Notes under the pieces: model-generated
Database searches by the model: none
What the model was told of the DNA's origin: nothing
The model's input: only the letters and a program-made list of their open reading frames with translations
Shown here: piece by piece, positions 7,368 through 16,415 of the stretch
Position numbering within the stretch: position 1 is the first letter of the stretch
Layout: every line of letters begins with the position of its first letter
Position numbers and translations under genes: made by a program
Assembly: GCA_015063745.1 (NCBI GenBank)
Contig: SVTO01000028.1
Span: 1 to 35,177 of the forward strand
Source: Oscillospiraceae bacterium
GTDB taxonomy: Bacteria > Bacillota > Clostridia > Oscillospirales > CAG-272
Length of the DNA stretch: 35,177 nt
Direction: 5' to 3'

Positions 7368-8387
7368 TTGCCTAAGAGTGATTATCTGGACGGATATCCC
7401 CCGCTTGTCCGTGCCTTTGCCGCATATAAATTATCCATTCAGGGATGCTCCGAAAAAACCGTCAGAGAATATCTGCTGGATCTGCGTACCTTCCTGCGGT
7501 ATCTCGCCGCGACGGATGCCGGACTCTCCCCCGATGCCGAAGAGGTACATAAATTGGATATATCCCGGTTTGATGCGGAATATTTTGCCGCCATTCAGAC
7601 GAGCCGGGTTTATGATTTTCTGTATTACACGGATGTTTCCCGCCAGAATGCTGCCAAAGCCAAGGCCAGAAAGCTGTCCGCCATCAAGTCGTTTTATAAA
7701 TATCTTACCATAAATCAGAAGCTGTTTGACCACAATCCCGCCATCAATATCGAAACGCCCAAGCAGAAAAAGGATCTGCCCAAGCATTTATCCGTGAACG
7801 AAAGCGTGGATCTTCTGCAGGCGGTACAGGCAGATGAACAGTCCAAAACCAAAGAACGGGATTTTGCCATTCTTACCCTGTTTCTCAACTGCGGGATGCG
7901 TCTTTCCGAGCTGGCGGGGATCAGTCTGCCGGATCTGGACAAGGATCTGCGTTCTCTCAGGGTACTCGGTAAGGGAGCGAAGGAGAGGATCATTTACCTC
8001 AACGATGCCTGCCGTCATGCGCTGGAGGCCTATCTGCCGCTGCGGATTGCGGAAAAGGGGGCCAAGGACAATGCTCTCTTTCTATCCGGCCGTCATCAGC
8101 GGATCAGCGTAAAGACCGTACAGTGGATGGTTTACAAATATCTGCGTTCTGCGGGTCTGGAGTACAAGCATTACTCCACCCATAAGCTCCGCCACACAGC
8201 CGCAACGCTGATGTATCAGACCGGACAGGTGGATATCCGTGTGCTGAAGGATATTTTAGGACACGAGCAGCTGAACACCACACAGATTTACACCCATGTG
8301 GCCAATGCGGATATGGAAGCGGCTATGCAGAAAAATCCGCTGGCGCATATTGATATTAACAGCAAAGAAGAACCGGAAGAAGAATGA
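7368..8387 (+). CDS. Tyrosine recombinase (XerC/XerD-like)
   Basis: A 339-residue tyrosine site-specific recombinase. It has an N-terminal SAM-like core-binding domain (about 10-120) and a catalytic domain with the full catalytic set: Arg178 (GMRLSEL), His272 and Arg275 (HKLRHTAA), His299 (LGHEQLNTT) and nucleophile Tyr308. This is the architecture of XerC/XerD, which resolve chromosome dimers, and of small integrases. No other phage or transposon genes are nearby, so a chromosomal Xer role is favoured. I chose the TTG at 7368, because AGGAGG (7353-7358) is 9 nt upstream; the earlier in-frame TTG at 7359 abuts the site. The stop overlaps an ATG (ATGA) of the GH95 frame, so the two genes are tightly linked. 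Confidence 0.85.
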   Translation: MPKSDYLDGYPPLVRAFAAYKLSIQGCSEKTVREYLLDLRTFLRYLAATDAGLSPDAEEVHKLDISRFDAEYFAAIQTSRVYDFLYYTDVSRQNAAKAKARKLSAIKSFYKYLTINQKLFDHNPAINIETPKQKKDLPKHLSVNESVDLLQAVQADEQSKTKERDFAILTLFLNCGMRLSELAGISLPDLDKDLRSLRVLGKGAKERIIYLNDACRHALEAYLPLRIAEKGAKDNALFLSGRHQRISVKTVQWMVYKYLRSAGLEYKHYSTHKLRHTAATLMYQTGQVDIRVLKDILGHEQLNTTQIYTHVANADMEAAMQKNPLAHIDINSKEEPEEE

Positions 8388-8410
8388 TTCCGCTGTTGCA
8401 GGAGAAAAAC

Positions 8411-10672
8411 ATGAATAACTATTGTCTGCACTTGAACAATCCGGCCCGGTGCTGGGAAAATGCAACCCCTGTCGGCAACGGCTCTCAGGGTATGATGCTT
8501 TTCGGTACCGTGGATACGGAGAAAATTGTTCTGAATGAAGAAACCATCTGGGCCGGCGGTCCCATGGATACAAAAATTCCGGATTATAAGGATACGCTTG
8601 CCGAGGTCCGCCGGTTGTTTCTGGAAGGGAAAGAATGGGAAGCGGATCAGTATGCCGAACAAAACATGAAAGGAATGTTCATCCGGATCAAATCCTATGA
8701 ATATGCCGGAAATATTCTGGTTTCCATGCACGGTGATGAGGAATGCCGGGACTACAGGCGGGATCTGGATCTCGTCCGCGGTGTTGCGGTGGTGGAATAC
8801 ACCAAAAACCATTCCCGTTTCCGCCGAGAAGCCTTTGCGTCCCATCCGGCAGGTCTGATGGCGGTACGCTTTACTGCCTCCGAGCCCTTCTCTGCCGGGG
8901 TTTCCTTCACCAGAGAAAACATCGACAATCTGCAGATCCGTGATGATTATATTGTTGCGGACTGTCATACGAATATCGGGGACAACAAGTTCCGCGTCTG
9001 CCTGAAAATTGTCACCGACGGTACGGTTTCCGCTTCCGATGAAGGAGTTCAGGTCAGTGATGCCAGGGAGATGATTCTGTATACCGCTTCCTTTACGGCT
9101 TTCAAGCATGACTGTCTGGAATCGGCTTCCGCTGCGGTTATGCAGAGAACGGACAAAGGCTGGAATGCGCTGCTCAGTGAACATATCGCCGATTTCTCCG
9201 GATTGATGAGCAGATCCGAAATCTGTTTTGCCAAGGAAGACATTCTGGCAGAAGTACCGGTTCCGGAACGTCTGGAAGCGCTGAAGCAGGAAATACGGTC
9301 CGTGGATCCCGGGCTGATCTCTCTGTACTACCAGTTCGGCAAGTATCTGCTGGTTTCTTCCAGCAGAGAGGATTCTCTGCCCGCCAATCTGCAGGGGGTA
9401 TGGTCCGAAGGTCTGGAATCCCCCTGGAACAGTGACTATCACACCAACATCAATCTCCAGATGAATTACTGGCATGCGGAACAGGCGGGACTTAGTGAAT
9501 GTACAGCGGCTCTGTTCCACTATATGAACCGCTATCTGCTGCCCGGCGGCAAGAAGGTAGCCAGAGAAAACTACGGTGTACGGGGGACTGTTCTGCATCA
9601 TGTAAGCAATATTTACGGTTTTGCGGCGGCGGCTGACGGTTTGTGGGGTCTTTGGCCTCTGGGCGGTGCGTGGCTGGCTTACCAGATGTGGGAGCATTAT
9701 CTCTACCACGGTGACAGGGAATTTTTGAAAAATACGGCATACGAATACATATATCAATGTGCATTGTTCTTTATGGACACCTTATTTGAGGATGAGAACG
9801 GTGTGCTTCTCTCCGGTCCTTCCACTTCTCCCGAAAACCGTTATCTGGTGGATGTGGACGGTGTACAGAAAAGCGTTTATCTGGCTGTGTCGCCCACTAT
9901 GGATACGCAGATCATCGGCGGGCTGTTTGATATGTACATTGAAGCGGAAGAAATTCTGCAGATCCATCCCGAGGACGGCAGAAAAGCAGCGGAAATGCGT
10001 ACAAAGATGCCGCCCATGCAGGTGGGTAAGCACGGTCAGCTGATGGAATGGTACAAAGATTACGACGAGGCGGAACCGGGTCACCGACATATTTCCCACG
10101 CTTTCGGATTGTACCCGGCGGCGCAGATTACAAGAGACACCCCCGAGCTGTACCGCGCCATCCGGATTACGCTGGAAAGACGGCTGGCATCCGGCGGCGG
10201 TCATACGGGATGGAGCCGTGCGTGGCTGATCAATCTGTTCGCCCGTCTGCGTGACGGAGAAGCGGTGATCGATCATATTTATCTGCTGTTCATCTTCTCT
10301 ACGCTGGACAATCTCTTCGACACCCATCCGCCCTTCCAGATCGACGGCAATTTCGGCGGTGCGGCCGGGATCGGTGAAATGGTTATGCAGAGCCACGAAG
10401 GCTTTATTTCCCTGCTCCCCGCGCTTTCCGGCAGACTGCCCGACGGTTATTTCAGAGGCCTTCGTGCCAGAGGCGGCTATACTGTGGATGCAAAATGGGA
10501 AAACGGCAGTATCACAGCCTTTACCGTTTCCGGAAATTCTTCCCTTTCCGTGGATGTGGAAGTGCCCGGAGGAAGAAAATATGCGGATGCGTCCGGTAAG
10601 GTTTATGTGCCCGAAAACGGCATGATCCGGCTGGTATCCGATGATACTTCTCTGACCCTGAAAGCGATATAA
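8411..10672 (+). CDS. Glycoside hydrolase family 95 (alpha-L-fucosidase-like)
   Basis: A 753-residue GH95 enzyme; the family removes alpha-1,2-fucose (and in some members galactose) by inversion. The N-terminal beta-sandwich opens with the family motif PVGNGSQGMMLFG and LNEETIWAGGP. The (alpha/alpha)6 barrel holds the catalytic set in the expected order: Asn346 and Asn348 in HTNINLQMNYW, Glu475 in STSPENRY, and Asp645 in FQIDGNFGG. A short C-terminal beta domain ends the protein. No signal peptide is seen, so it probably acts on imported oligosaccharides in the cytoplasm. I chose the ATG at 8411 (AGGAG 7 nt upstream) over the ATG at 8384 that overlaps the recombinase stop. No fucose pathway genes are nearby, and nagA is 11 kb away. 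Confidence 0.88.
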   Translation: MNNYCLHLNNPARCWENATPVGNGSQGMMLFGTVDTEKIVLNEETIWAGGPMDTKIPDYKDTLAEVRRLFLEGKEWEADQYAEQNMKGMFIRIKSYEYAGNILVSMHGDEECRDYRRDLDLVRGVAVVEYTKNHSRFRREAFASHPAGLMAVRFTASEPFSAGVSFTRENIDNLQIRDDYIVADCHTNIGDNKFRVCLKIVTDGTVSASDEGVQVSDAREMILYTASFTAFKHDCLESASAAVMQRTDKGWNALLSEHIADFSGLMSRSEICFAKEDILAEVPVPERLEALKQEIRSVDPGLISLYYQFGKYLLVSSSREDSLPANLQGVWSEGLESPWNSDYHTNINLQMNYWHAEQAGLSECTAALFHYMNRYLLPGGKKVARENYGVRGTVLHHVSNIYGFAAAADGLWGLWPLGGAWLAYQMWEHYLYHGDREFLKNTAYEYIYQCALFFMDTLFEDENGVLLSGPSTSPENRYLVDVDGVQKSVYLAVSPTMDTQIIGGLFDMYIEAEEILQIHPEDGRKAAEMRTKMPPMQVGKHGQLMEWYKDYDEAEPGHRHISHAFGLYPAAQITRDTPELYRAIRITLERRLASGGGHTGWSRAWLINLFARLRDGEAVIDHIYLLFIFSTLDNLFDTHPPFQIDGNFGGAAGIGEMVMQSHEGFISLLPALSGRLPDGYFRGLRARGGYTVDAKWENGSITAFTVSGNSSLSVDVEVPGGRKYADASGKVYVPENGMIRLVSDDTSLTLKAI

Positions 10673-10715
10673 GAAATTGATAAAACAGAAGCAGCATAAA
10701 ACAGGAGGATTTTGT

Positions 10716-10994
10716 ATGCAGAAAGCAGCAGATTTTGTACCCGGCACGATCGTTCAGCATTTCAAAAGAACCATGCTCTCCGAGGAAGAACTGCGGAATA
10801 ATCCCCTCATGTATCTGTATGAGATCGTCGGATGTGCCATGGATACGGAGAGTGAAAAGGATGTTATGGTTTACCGTGCCCTTTACGGCAGCCGGCAGAT
10901 GTATGTCCGTCCCATGGTGATGTTTCTCTCCGCTGTGGACCGGCAGAAGTATCCAGGTGTGAAGCAGGAATACCGTTTTGAAATTGTGAAATAA
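10716..10994 (+). CDS. DUF1653 family protein
   Basis: A 92-residue protein of the DUF1653 family, recognised by GTIVQHFKR near the N terminus, then YEIVGCAMDTESEKDVMVYR, ALYG and YVRPMVMFLSAVDRQKYPG. The family has a small beta-rich fold of unknown function and often occurs as a single domain. The start is the ATG at 10716 with AGGAGG 8 nt upstream. It lies 43 nt after the GH95 gene and ends at a strong terminator, so it is probably the last gene of the recombinase-GH95 transcript. No link to fucose metabolism can be inferred from sequence. Confidence 0.85.
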   Translation: MQKAADFVPGTIVQHFKRTMLSEEELRNNPLMYLYEIVGCAMDTESEKDVMVYRALYGSRQMYVRPMVMFLSAVDRQKYPGVKQEYRFEIVK

Positions 10995-10997
10995 GCC

Positions 10998-11045
10998 AAA
11001 GGACCGCAGGCATATCGGTATTCCCCGGTATTACTGCGGTCTTTT
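10998..11045 (+). terminator. Terminator after the DUF1653 gene
   Basis: GACCGCAG (11002-11009) pairs perfectly with CTGCGGTC (11034-11041) and is followed by TTTT. The loop region contains a weaker secondary pairing around CGGTA. Confidence 0.8.
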
Positions 11046-11077
11046 CCCCCGCTTGATTACCGTTTCCTGGGGAATTT

Positions 11078-11111
11078 TCAAAAAGTTTATATTTCAGAGT
11101 GAACTTTTTGA
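11078..11111. repeat. 10-bp inverted repeat upstream of the PASTA/Ig gene
   Basis: TCAAAAAGTT (11078-11087) and AACTTTTTGA (11102-11111) form a perfect inverted repeat with a 14-nt A/T-rich spacer. It lies about 125 nt before the start of the large surface-protein gene. It is not a terminator (no G/C stem). It may be an operator; I could not place a convincing promoter for that gene nearby. Confidence 0.5.
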
Positions 11112-11235
11112 TCTGCCGGACGTCTAATATACAGGTATGACATTACATTTCTGACAGAATCGGTGTACATTGGCAGTCAATTTTGCCGGGATGCATCGGA
11201 TCGCTGCCGTATGATGCGGCGGAGAAAGGAGTACT

Positions 11236-14200
11236 ATGACACAGAAAAATATCATTCCCTTACCGGAAGAAACCGTACTGGCCGGCCGTTATGTGCTGGG
11301 GAATCCCAGAGCCGTATCGGAAGCCGGTATAGCTTATAATGCTTTTGATAAAAAACTGCGGATGCCCTGTGAGGTATTCGAATTTCTTCCCGCTGACTGT
11401 GCGGATCGCGGCAGAAAGGGTGCGGTTGTACCCAAGGAAGGTACGGACCCGAAGATCTTTGCGGAGAAATGCGAAAAGCTCCGCACGGGTGCCATCAAAC
11501 GGTTCCAGGATTCGGATTCCGCGATTTACGATCTGATTGCCGCCAACGGTTCTGTATATCTTGTGCAGGTCTGTGCAAAGAACAACGCTTATCCCGGCAA
11601 TGCGGTGACTCCTCCGGCGGATGATCCCGATGATGCCGTTACCCGTGAAATCGGCGGACTTTTTGCAGGCGGTGCGGTTCAACCGGACGAAAACGAACCG
11701 GTTTCCGATGCGCCCACGGTGGCCTTCCCCTACGAGCTTCTGCAGGATACCCCCGAAACAGCTGAAAACAAGACACAAGAGTCTGAAAAAGAGGCTGTAC
11801 CCGCGGTTGTGGTTCCCCTGAAACCGACTGCACAGAGCCCTGCCGAAAAACCTGCAGTACAAAAACAGAATCAAAAGCCCGCTGTATCCCCTCAGGGACA
11901 GAAGCCTGCACCGTCCGGACAGGGACAGAAGCCTGTGTCCTCCGGTCAGGTACATAAACCGGCTGTACAGAAAGCGGCTAAGCCTGTAAAGAAGCCGATG
12001 GCGGAAGATGATTTTGAAGATGAATACGACACCGGGAACGACCGTAAGCTGAACATGAAGCTGATGGCCGTTCTGCTGGCGGGGGTTGTGATCCTGCTGA
12101 TCCTCGGTGTGATCATTTTCGTCAGTGTGCTCAGACAGATCGGCGGTTCGGTGGACACGCCCGAGTCCCTGCTGGGGGTTCCGGTGGTGGAAATCGAAGA
12201 TGTGCATGACGGTGACTACCTGATTGTGGGTACCGGCACCAATCCCCAGTATGCGCCCGGAATGGTCATTGAAGAAAAACAGGACGGCAATGTTCTGCAG
12301 GTTCTGGTCAACGGACAGTTCCCCGCTTATGTCATGCCCGATCTGACCGGCATGACGGCTGAAGCAGCCAAAGCTCTGCTGAACCGTACGCCTTTATGCA
12401 ATGCGGCGGGCAGAGTGACGGCGGAGGTACAGATCGAAGAAGTAAATCATTCTGCATATGCCTCCGGTGCTGTGGTTTCCCAGACGCCTGCGGCCGGTGA
12501 TGTGGTTCGTGCGGATGCGTCTGTGGTGATTCAGATTGCGGTAAACACAGCCTCCTCTGCCGCTGACACGGAAATCAGGATGCCCGAACTGTGCGGCAAG
12601 AGCTACGCGGCTGTGATGTCCGGACATCCCGTACTGGTGATTGACCGGGTATTCTGTGCGGATGTGCCTGCGGGAACGGTTCTGCATCAGTATCCCGCAG
12701 CCGGTGAAACCTGGGCACAGGGCGGTGTCTGCTACGTGGTGGTCAGCACCGGTGCTGAGATGACTTATGTTCCGGATATGGTTTACCGTACGACGGAGCA
12801 GGCTATGGAACTGCTCGCTGCCATGGGTCTTTCCGTGAAAACGGAATATACTTATGATGCTGTCGTAAAGGAAGGTCTGGTTCTGTCCCAGTCCATGCCC
12901 GGCGGTACGGAAACTGCGTTCGGTGCTGTGGTTACACTGACTGTCAGCGGCGACGGAAAATCCCATGTCGGTCCTGCGATCACAAACAACACGGAAGCGG
13001 TCTCCCTGCAGATCGGGGATACCTGCACCATCCGTCCGGATACAAACGAAAAGGTAATCTATCATTCCTCCAATCCCGCATCCGTTACGGTTGATGACAC
13101 CGGACTGATCACTGCCGTTGGTGCCGGTTCCGCCGTGGTTACAGCTTCTATTGACGGTACTGCCATTGCCATGCCGATCTCCGTTGCCTATCCCGATCGG
13201 GAATGTGTTTACGGAGTTGCGCAGACCGGTGAGGAATTCTCCCTCTCCACCCTGGTCGAAAATGCATCGACCGAATGGCAGTGGAAAATTCTGCAGGGGG
13301 ATGGTACACTGGACAATCTCGGTATTTTACGTTCTGAATCTGCCGGTACGGTTATTATCGGCGGTACACGGGACGGTGAATCCGCGCTGATTCTGCTGAC
13401 AGTCAAGAAAATCGACCGCATCTCCGTTCCGAAGGATCTGATCAAGGATGCCGAAGCGGCCAAAAAGTATCTGGAAGACAAGGGACTGATCTGTGTGATC
13501 AAGGAAGAATACAGCGAATCCCACGGGGCCGGTGTGGTTCTGCGCATCCAGTATTCCGGTACCAGTGATGATGATGAATACCACTTTGCCGCCGGTTCCA
13601 CGGTTACTCTGATCGTCAGCAGCGGCAAATTGGGGGTAACTTCCATTGCCATTGCCGAAAAGCCGACAAAGCTGCGCTATACCGTCGGTGATTCTCTGGA
13701 TACTGCCGGACTGGTTCTTGCGGTTACCTATGAAGACGGTACCGTGAAAAACATTACTACCGGTTATACGGTTTCTTATGATTTCTCTTCCGCCGGAAGA
13801 AAGACGGTAGCGGTTTCCTTCGGGGACAGAAAAGCATCCTTCCATGTGGAAGTCGTCGCCAACTCTCCGGCCAAGCTGTCCATTGTTTCCCTGCCGGACA
13901 AGACAACGTATTATATCGGCGACAAGCTCAGCACGGTAGGTCTGGAAGTAAAGGTGACCAATCCCGACGGTACCTCCAAGGTATTTGCATCCGGGTATAC
14001 GGTTTCCTACAATTTCGACAAGCTGGGCAGCTCCGAGGTTATTGTCAGCATGGACGGTATGTCCGCTTCCTTTACGGTAACGGTTGTGGAAAACAAAGTG
14101 GAATATCTGGAACTGGTGAAGCATCCGAAGAAAATCGCCTATGTTCAGGGAGACACCTTTGATCCGTCCGGTATGCAGCTGCGGGCGTATTATGCGGATG

Positions 14201-15357
14201 ATTCCTCTGCTCTGGTTACAAGCGGCTGGTCCATTTCCGTCGATCTGAACACCACCATGGGCGACTGTCCCGTTGTCGTCACCTACGGCGGCAAATCCGT
14301 ACAGTTCATGGTAACGGTCAAGGCGCCGGATATTCAGGCAGTAAACATTCTGAAAGCGCCTTCCAAGATTTCCTATATTGAAGGGGACACCATTGATCTG
14401 ACCGGTCTTGTACTGTCTGTGAATCTGTCCAACGGGAAGACCGAAAAGATCGCTTATCCCCACGATGCCATTTACTGCAAATATGATTTTTCCGAAGCCG
14501 GTGAAAAGACGGTAACGGTTACATATCTGGACTATGAATGTACGTTCAAAGTCAAGGTATCCGCTGCCGAGCTGGAGAAGCTGACGGTACAGACAATGCC
14601 CGTGAAGCTTTACTATCTGGTCGGCGAAAAGCTGGATACCACGGGTATGGTTCTGCTGGCGGAATACAAGAACAATATTCAGAAGAAGATCACCTCCGGG
14701 TACACCTGCGAATATGATTTCTCCGTTCCGGGGGATGCGAAAGTTACCGTAACCTTTGAAAAGCAGGAAGTCTCCTTCTTCGTCACGGTAACCAAGGATG
14801 CCTTACTGTACACCGATCCCGCTTCCCTTTCCATGAAGCCCGGTGAAACGCAGTCCGTACGCATTTTCTGTCTGCTGGCGAATATGAATGCGTCCTTCTC
14901 CGTGTCCGACAACTCCGTAATTTCCGTCAAGCCCATGGCAAGCTCTCTGGCCGTAACCGCTCTGGCTGCCGGAGAAAGCACGATCACGATCCAATGCGGT
15001 ACGCTGACGACGGAGTGCAAGGTAGTCGTCTCCGAAACGGTAACGGCAGATTCCTTTATGGCAAAGCTGACCGTTTCCGATAAGACGGATCAGTATTTCA
15101 TGGATACGCTGGAAATTACCGGCAGTGCTTCCGCTGATGTGGAAGTGGAATTTACCGCGGTGATTACCTATGATCCCACTGTCCTGCATCTGGCGGACTA
15201 TGGGGTGAAAGACAGCGCCGTGACACTGCAGTATGACGGTACGTCGAGTATCATCCTGTCCGGTAAAATTACCGTTCCCAAGGGACAAAAGGTAGCAGTT
15301 GCCTACTGTCTCTTCATCGGTACGGACACTTCTGCCTGTGTTCTGAATATCAAATAA
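11236..15357 (+). CDS. Membrane-anchored PASTA/bacterial-Ig protein with vestigial kinase N-lobe
   Basis: A 1373-residue protein. Residues 17-113 resemble the N-lobe of a PrkC-type Ser/Thr kinase (GRYVLG, GIAYNAFDKKL, EVFEFLP, then YDLIAANGSVYLVQ at the hinge). The glycine loop is missing and the lysine of the usual IKExFP is Phe48; no C-lobe follows. A Pro/Gln/Lys-rich linker (about 195-270) leads to a single membrane span (about 275-298). Outside are three PASTA-like units (about 365-436, 448-507, 511-573), a Big_2-like domain (587-650), a fourth PASTA (726-796), five Big_3-like repeats (801-874, 878-951, 955-1029, 1033-1109, 1113-1187), a Big_2-like domain and a cohesin-like C-terminal domain (about 1268-1373). 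PASTA domains bind muropeptides or lipid II in known kinases, so a cell-wall sensing or anchoring role is inferred. AAAGGAG precedes the ATG. Confidence 0.8.
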   Translation: MTQKNIIPLPEETVLAGRYVLGNPRAVSEAGIAYNAFDKKLRMPCEVFEFLPADCADRGRKGAVVPKEGTDPKIFAEKCEKLRTGAIKRFQDSDSAIYDLIAANGSVYLVQVCAKNNAYPGNAVTPPADDPDDAVTREIGGLFAGGAVQPDENEPVSDAPTVAFPYELLQDTPETAENKTQESEKEAVPAVVVPLKPTAQSPAEKPAVQKQNQKPAVSPQGQKPAPSGQGQKPVSSGQVHKPAVQKAAKPVKKPMAEDDFEDEYDTGNDRKLNMKLMAVLLAGVVILLILGVIIFVSVLRQIGGSVDTPESLLGVPVVEIEDVHDGDYLIVGTGTNPQYAPGMVIEEKQDGNVLQVLVNGQFPAYVMPDLTGMTAEAAKALLNRTPLCNAAGRVTAEVQIEEVNHSAYASGAVVSQTPAAGDVVRADASVVIQIAVNTASSAADTEIRMPELCGKSYAAVMSGHPVLVIDRVFCADVPAGTVLHQYPAAGETWAQGGVCYVVVSTGAEMTYVPDMVYRTTEQAMELLAAMGLSVKTEYTYDAVVKEGLVLSQSMPGGTETAFGAVVTLTVSGDGKSHVGPAITNNTEAVSLQIGDTCTIRPDTNEKVIYHSSNPASVTVDDTGLITAVGAGSAVVTASIDGTAIAMPISVAYPDRECVYGVAQTGEEFSLSTLVENASTEWQWKILQGDGTLDNLGILRSESAGTVIIGGTRDGESALILLTVKKIDRISVPKDLIKDAEAAKKYLEDKGLICVIKEEYSESHGAGVVLRIQYSGTSDDDEYHFAAGSTVTLIVSSGKLGVTSIAIAEKPTKLRYTVGDSLDTAGLVLAVTYEDGTVKNITTGYTVSYDFSSAGRKTVAVSFGDRKASFHVEVVANSPAKLSIVSLPDKTTYYIGDKLSTVGLEVKVTNPDGTSKVFASGYTVSYNFDKLGSSEVIVSMDGMSASFTVTVVENKVEYLELVKHPKKIAYVQGDTFDPSGMQLRAYYADDSSALVTSGWSISVDLNTTMGDCPVVVTYGGKSVQFMVTVKAPDIQAVNILKAPSKISYIEGDTIDLTGLVLSVNLSNGKTEKIAYPHDAIYCKYDFSEAGEKTVTVTYLDYECTFKVKVSAAELEKLTVQTMPVKLYYLVGEKLDTTGMVLLAEYKNNIQKKITSGYTCEYDFSVPGDAKVTVTFEKQEVSFFVTVTKDALLYTDPASLSMKPGETQSVRIFCLLANMNASFSVSDNSVISVKPMASSLAVTALAAGESTITIQCGTLTTECKVVVSETVTADSFMAKLTVSDKTDQYFMDTLEITGSASADVEVEFTAVITYDPTVLHLADYGVKDSAVTLQYDGTSSIILSGKITVPKGQKVAVAYCLFIGTDTSACVLNIK

Positions 15358-15369
15358 AACCCGATAGAA

Positions 15370-15417
15370 AACGGGCTGTGAACCGATCTCAGGTGATCCG
15401 GTTTACAGCCCGTTTTT
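15370..15417. terminator. Bidirectional terminator between convergent genes
   Basis: AACGGGCTGT-G-AACCG (15370-15385) pairs with CGGTT-T-ACAGCCCGTT (15399-15414) with one mismatch. TTTTT follows on the plus strand and A/T-rich sequence on the other side. It serves the PASTA/Ig gene and probably the convergent sugar kinase gene. Confidence 0.85.
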
Positions 15418-15439
15418 GTATTCATTTTATACAGTGATA

Positions 15440-16345
15440 TTACAGGTGGATTTCTTCGACTTCTGCGGTACGGTATATCCGTTCAATATCCGCAGGCAGG
15501 GGGGGATTGGTCCCTTCCCGCAGACAGGCGGCCGTTCCGTATGCCACAGCACGTCTGAGGGATTCTGCCGGAGAAGTTTCCGCAGCGATGAAACCGGCAA
15601 TGGTACTGTCACCAGCCCCAATAGTGGAAAATGGTTTGATCCTTTGCACACGGGCACGGAACAGCTTTCCTTCGGCAGCCAGAATCGCGCCGTCCCCGCC
15701 GAGAGAGATCATGACGTTGGCAATTCCTTCCGCGTTTAGTTCTGCGGCAATGCGGTACAACTGCTGTGCGGTCATTTTTCCGAAATAGGCTTCACATTCC
15801 TCCGCGTTGGGTTTGATGAGCCAGGGGCGGATGCGGCGGAGCATTTCCAAAGGAATGGATTTGGAGTCGATAACGACCTTGGCACCTTTATTTTTCAGTT
15901 TGTTCAGAAATACTTCTGCATTGGCAGAGGAAATGCCGCCGGGGAGACTGCCGGTGAATGTGACGATGCCGTTAGGATCGATACAGGCTTCGATTTCGTC
16001 GAGAATTGCGGGAGAACAGGAAAATCCTTTGAAGGACAAACGGGTTTCCTCTCCCTCCGACGGGTGAATGGTGATATTTTCCCGGATACGGCCTTCACAT
16101 TCGAATATACGGCAGCTTAAACCCGCAGAGGTCAGTCCGCAGGCAAAATCCGCGCCGTTTTCCTTTCCCACAAGGACGATCGGTGTATTGGGAATCCCGT
16201 TTTCCGTCAGGGCACGGGAGATATTGATGCCTTTGCCGCCCACATCCCGTGTGACTGTTTCCGCCAGATTTTCTCTGCCGGCACAGAAGGATTGGATACA
16301 TGCGTGGACATCGAATGCGGGGCTTAAGGTGAGAGTTGTGATCAT
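15440..16345 (-). CDS. PfkB-family hexose-phosphate kinase (1-phosphofructokinase/tagatose-6-P kinase type)
   Basis: A 301-residue ribokinase-fold kinase. It starts with ITTLTLSPAFDV, typical of FruK/LacC (TLNPAID), has GGKGINISR (36-44) as the substrate-binding signature and GAGDSTIAGF with catalytic Asp246 as the second PfkB signature. Enzymes of this branch phosphorylate fructose-1-phosphate or tagatose-6-phosphate to the bisphosphate. No PTS or fruR gene is adjacent, so the substrate is not settled. It has a promoter of its own and runs convergent to the PASTA/Ig gene. GGGAGG lies upstream of the ATG. Confidence 0.85.
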   Translation of the reverse strand: MITTLTLSPAFDVHACIQSFCAGRENLAETVTRDVGGKGINISRALTENGIPNTPIVLVGKENGADFACGLTSAGLSCRIFECEGRIRENITIHPSEGEETRLSFKGFSCSPAILDEIEACIDPNGIVTFTGSLPGGISSANAEVFLNKLKNKGAKVVIDSKSIPLEMLRRIRPWLIKPNAEECEAYFGKMTAQQLYRIAAELNAEGIANVMISLGGDGAILAAEGKLFRARVQRIKPFSTIGAGDSTIAGFIAAETSPAESLRRAVAYGTAACLREGTNPPLPADIERIYRTAEVEEIHL

Positions 16346-16384
16346 ATTTGCCTCCCGGAATAATCCGTGGTGATGTATACTTAT

Positions 16385-16413
16385 ATGGTATCACAAAAGC
16401 CACTGGCAGTCAA
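16385..16413 (-). promoter_or_regulatory. Promoter of the PfkB-family kinase gene
   Basis: On the minus strand TTGACT (16408-16413), 17 bp, TACCAT (16385-16390), with TGA before the -10. The minus-strand 10-mer TTTTGTGATA (16389-16398) overlaps the -10 and is identical to the half-site of the ferredoxin palindrome. Confidence 0.7.
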
Positions 16414-16415
16414 CC

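Noticed and set aside
7359-8387. A prophage or integrative element marked by the tyrosine recombinase
   Set aside because: No phage, transfer or toxin genes, no att-like direct repeat and no tRNA next to it; flanking genes are chromosomal.
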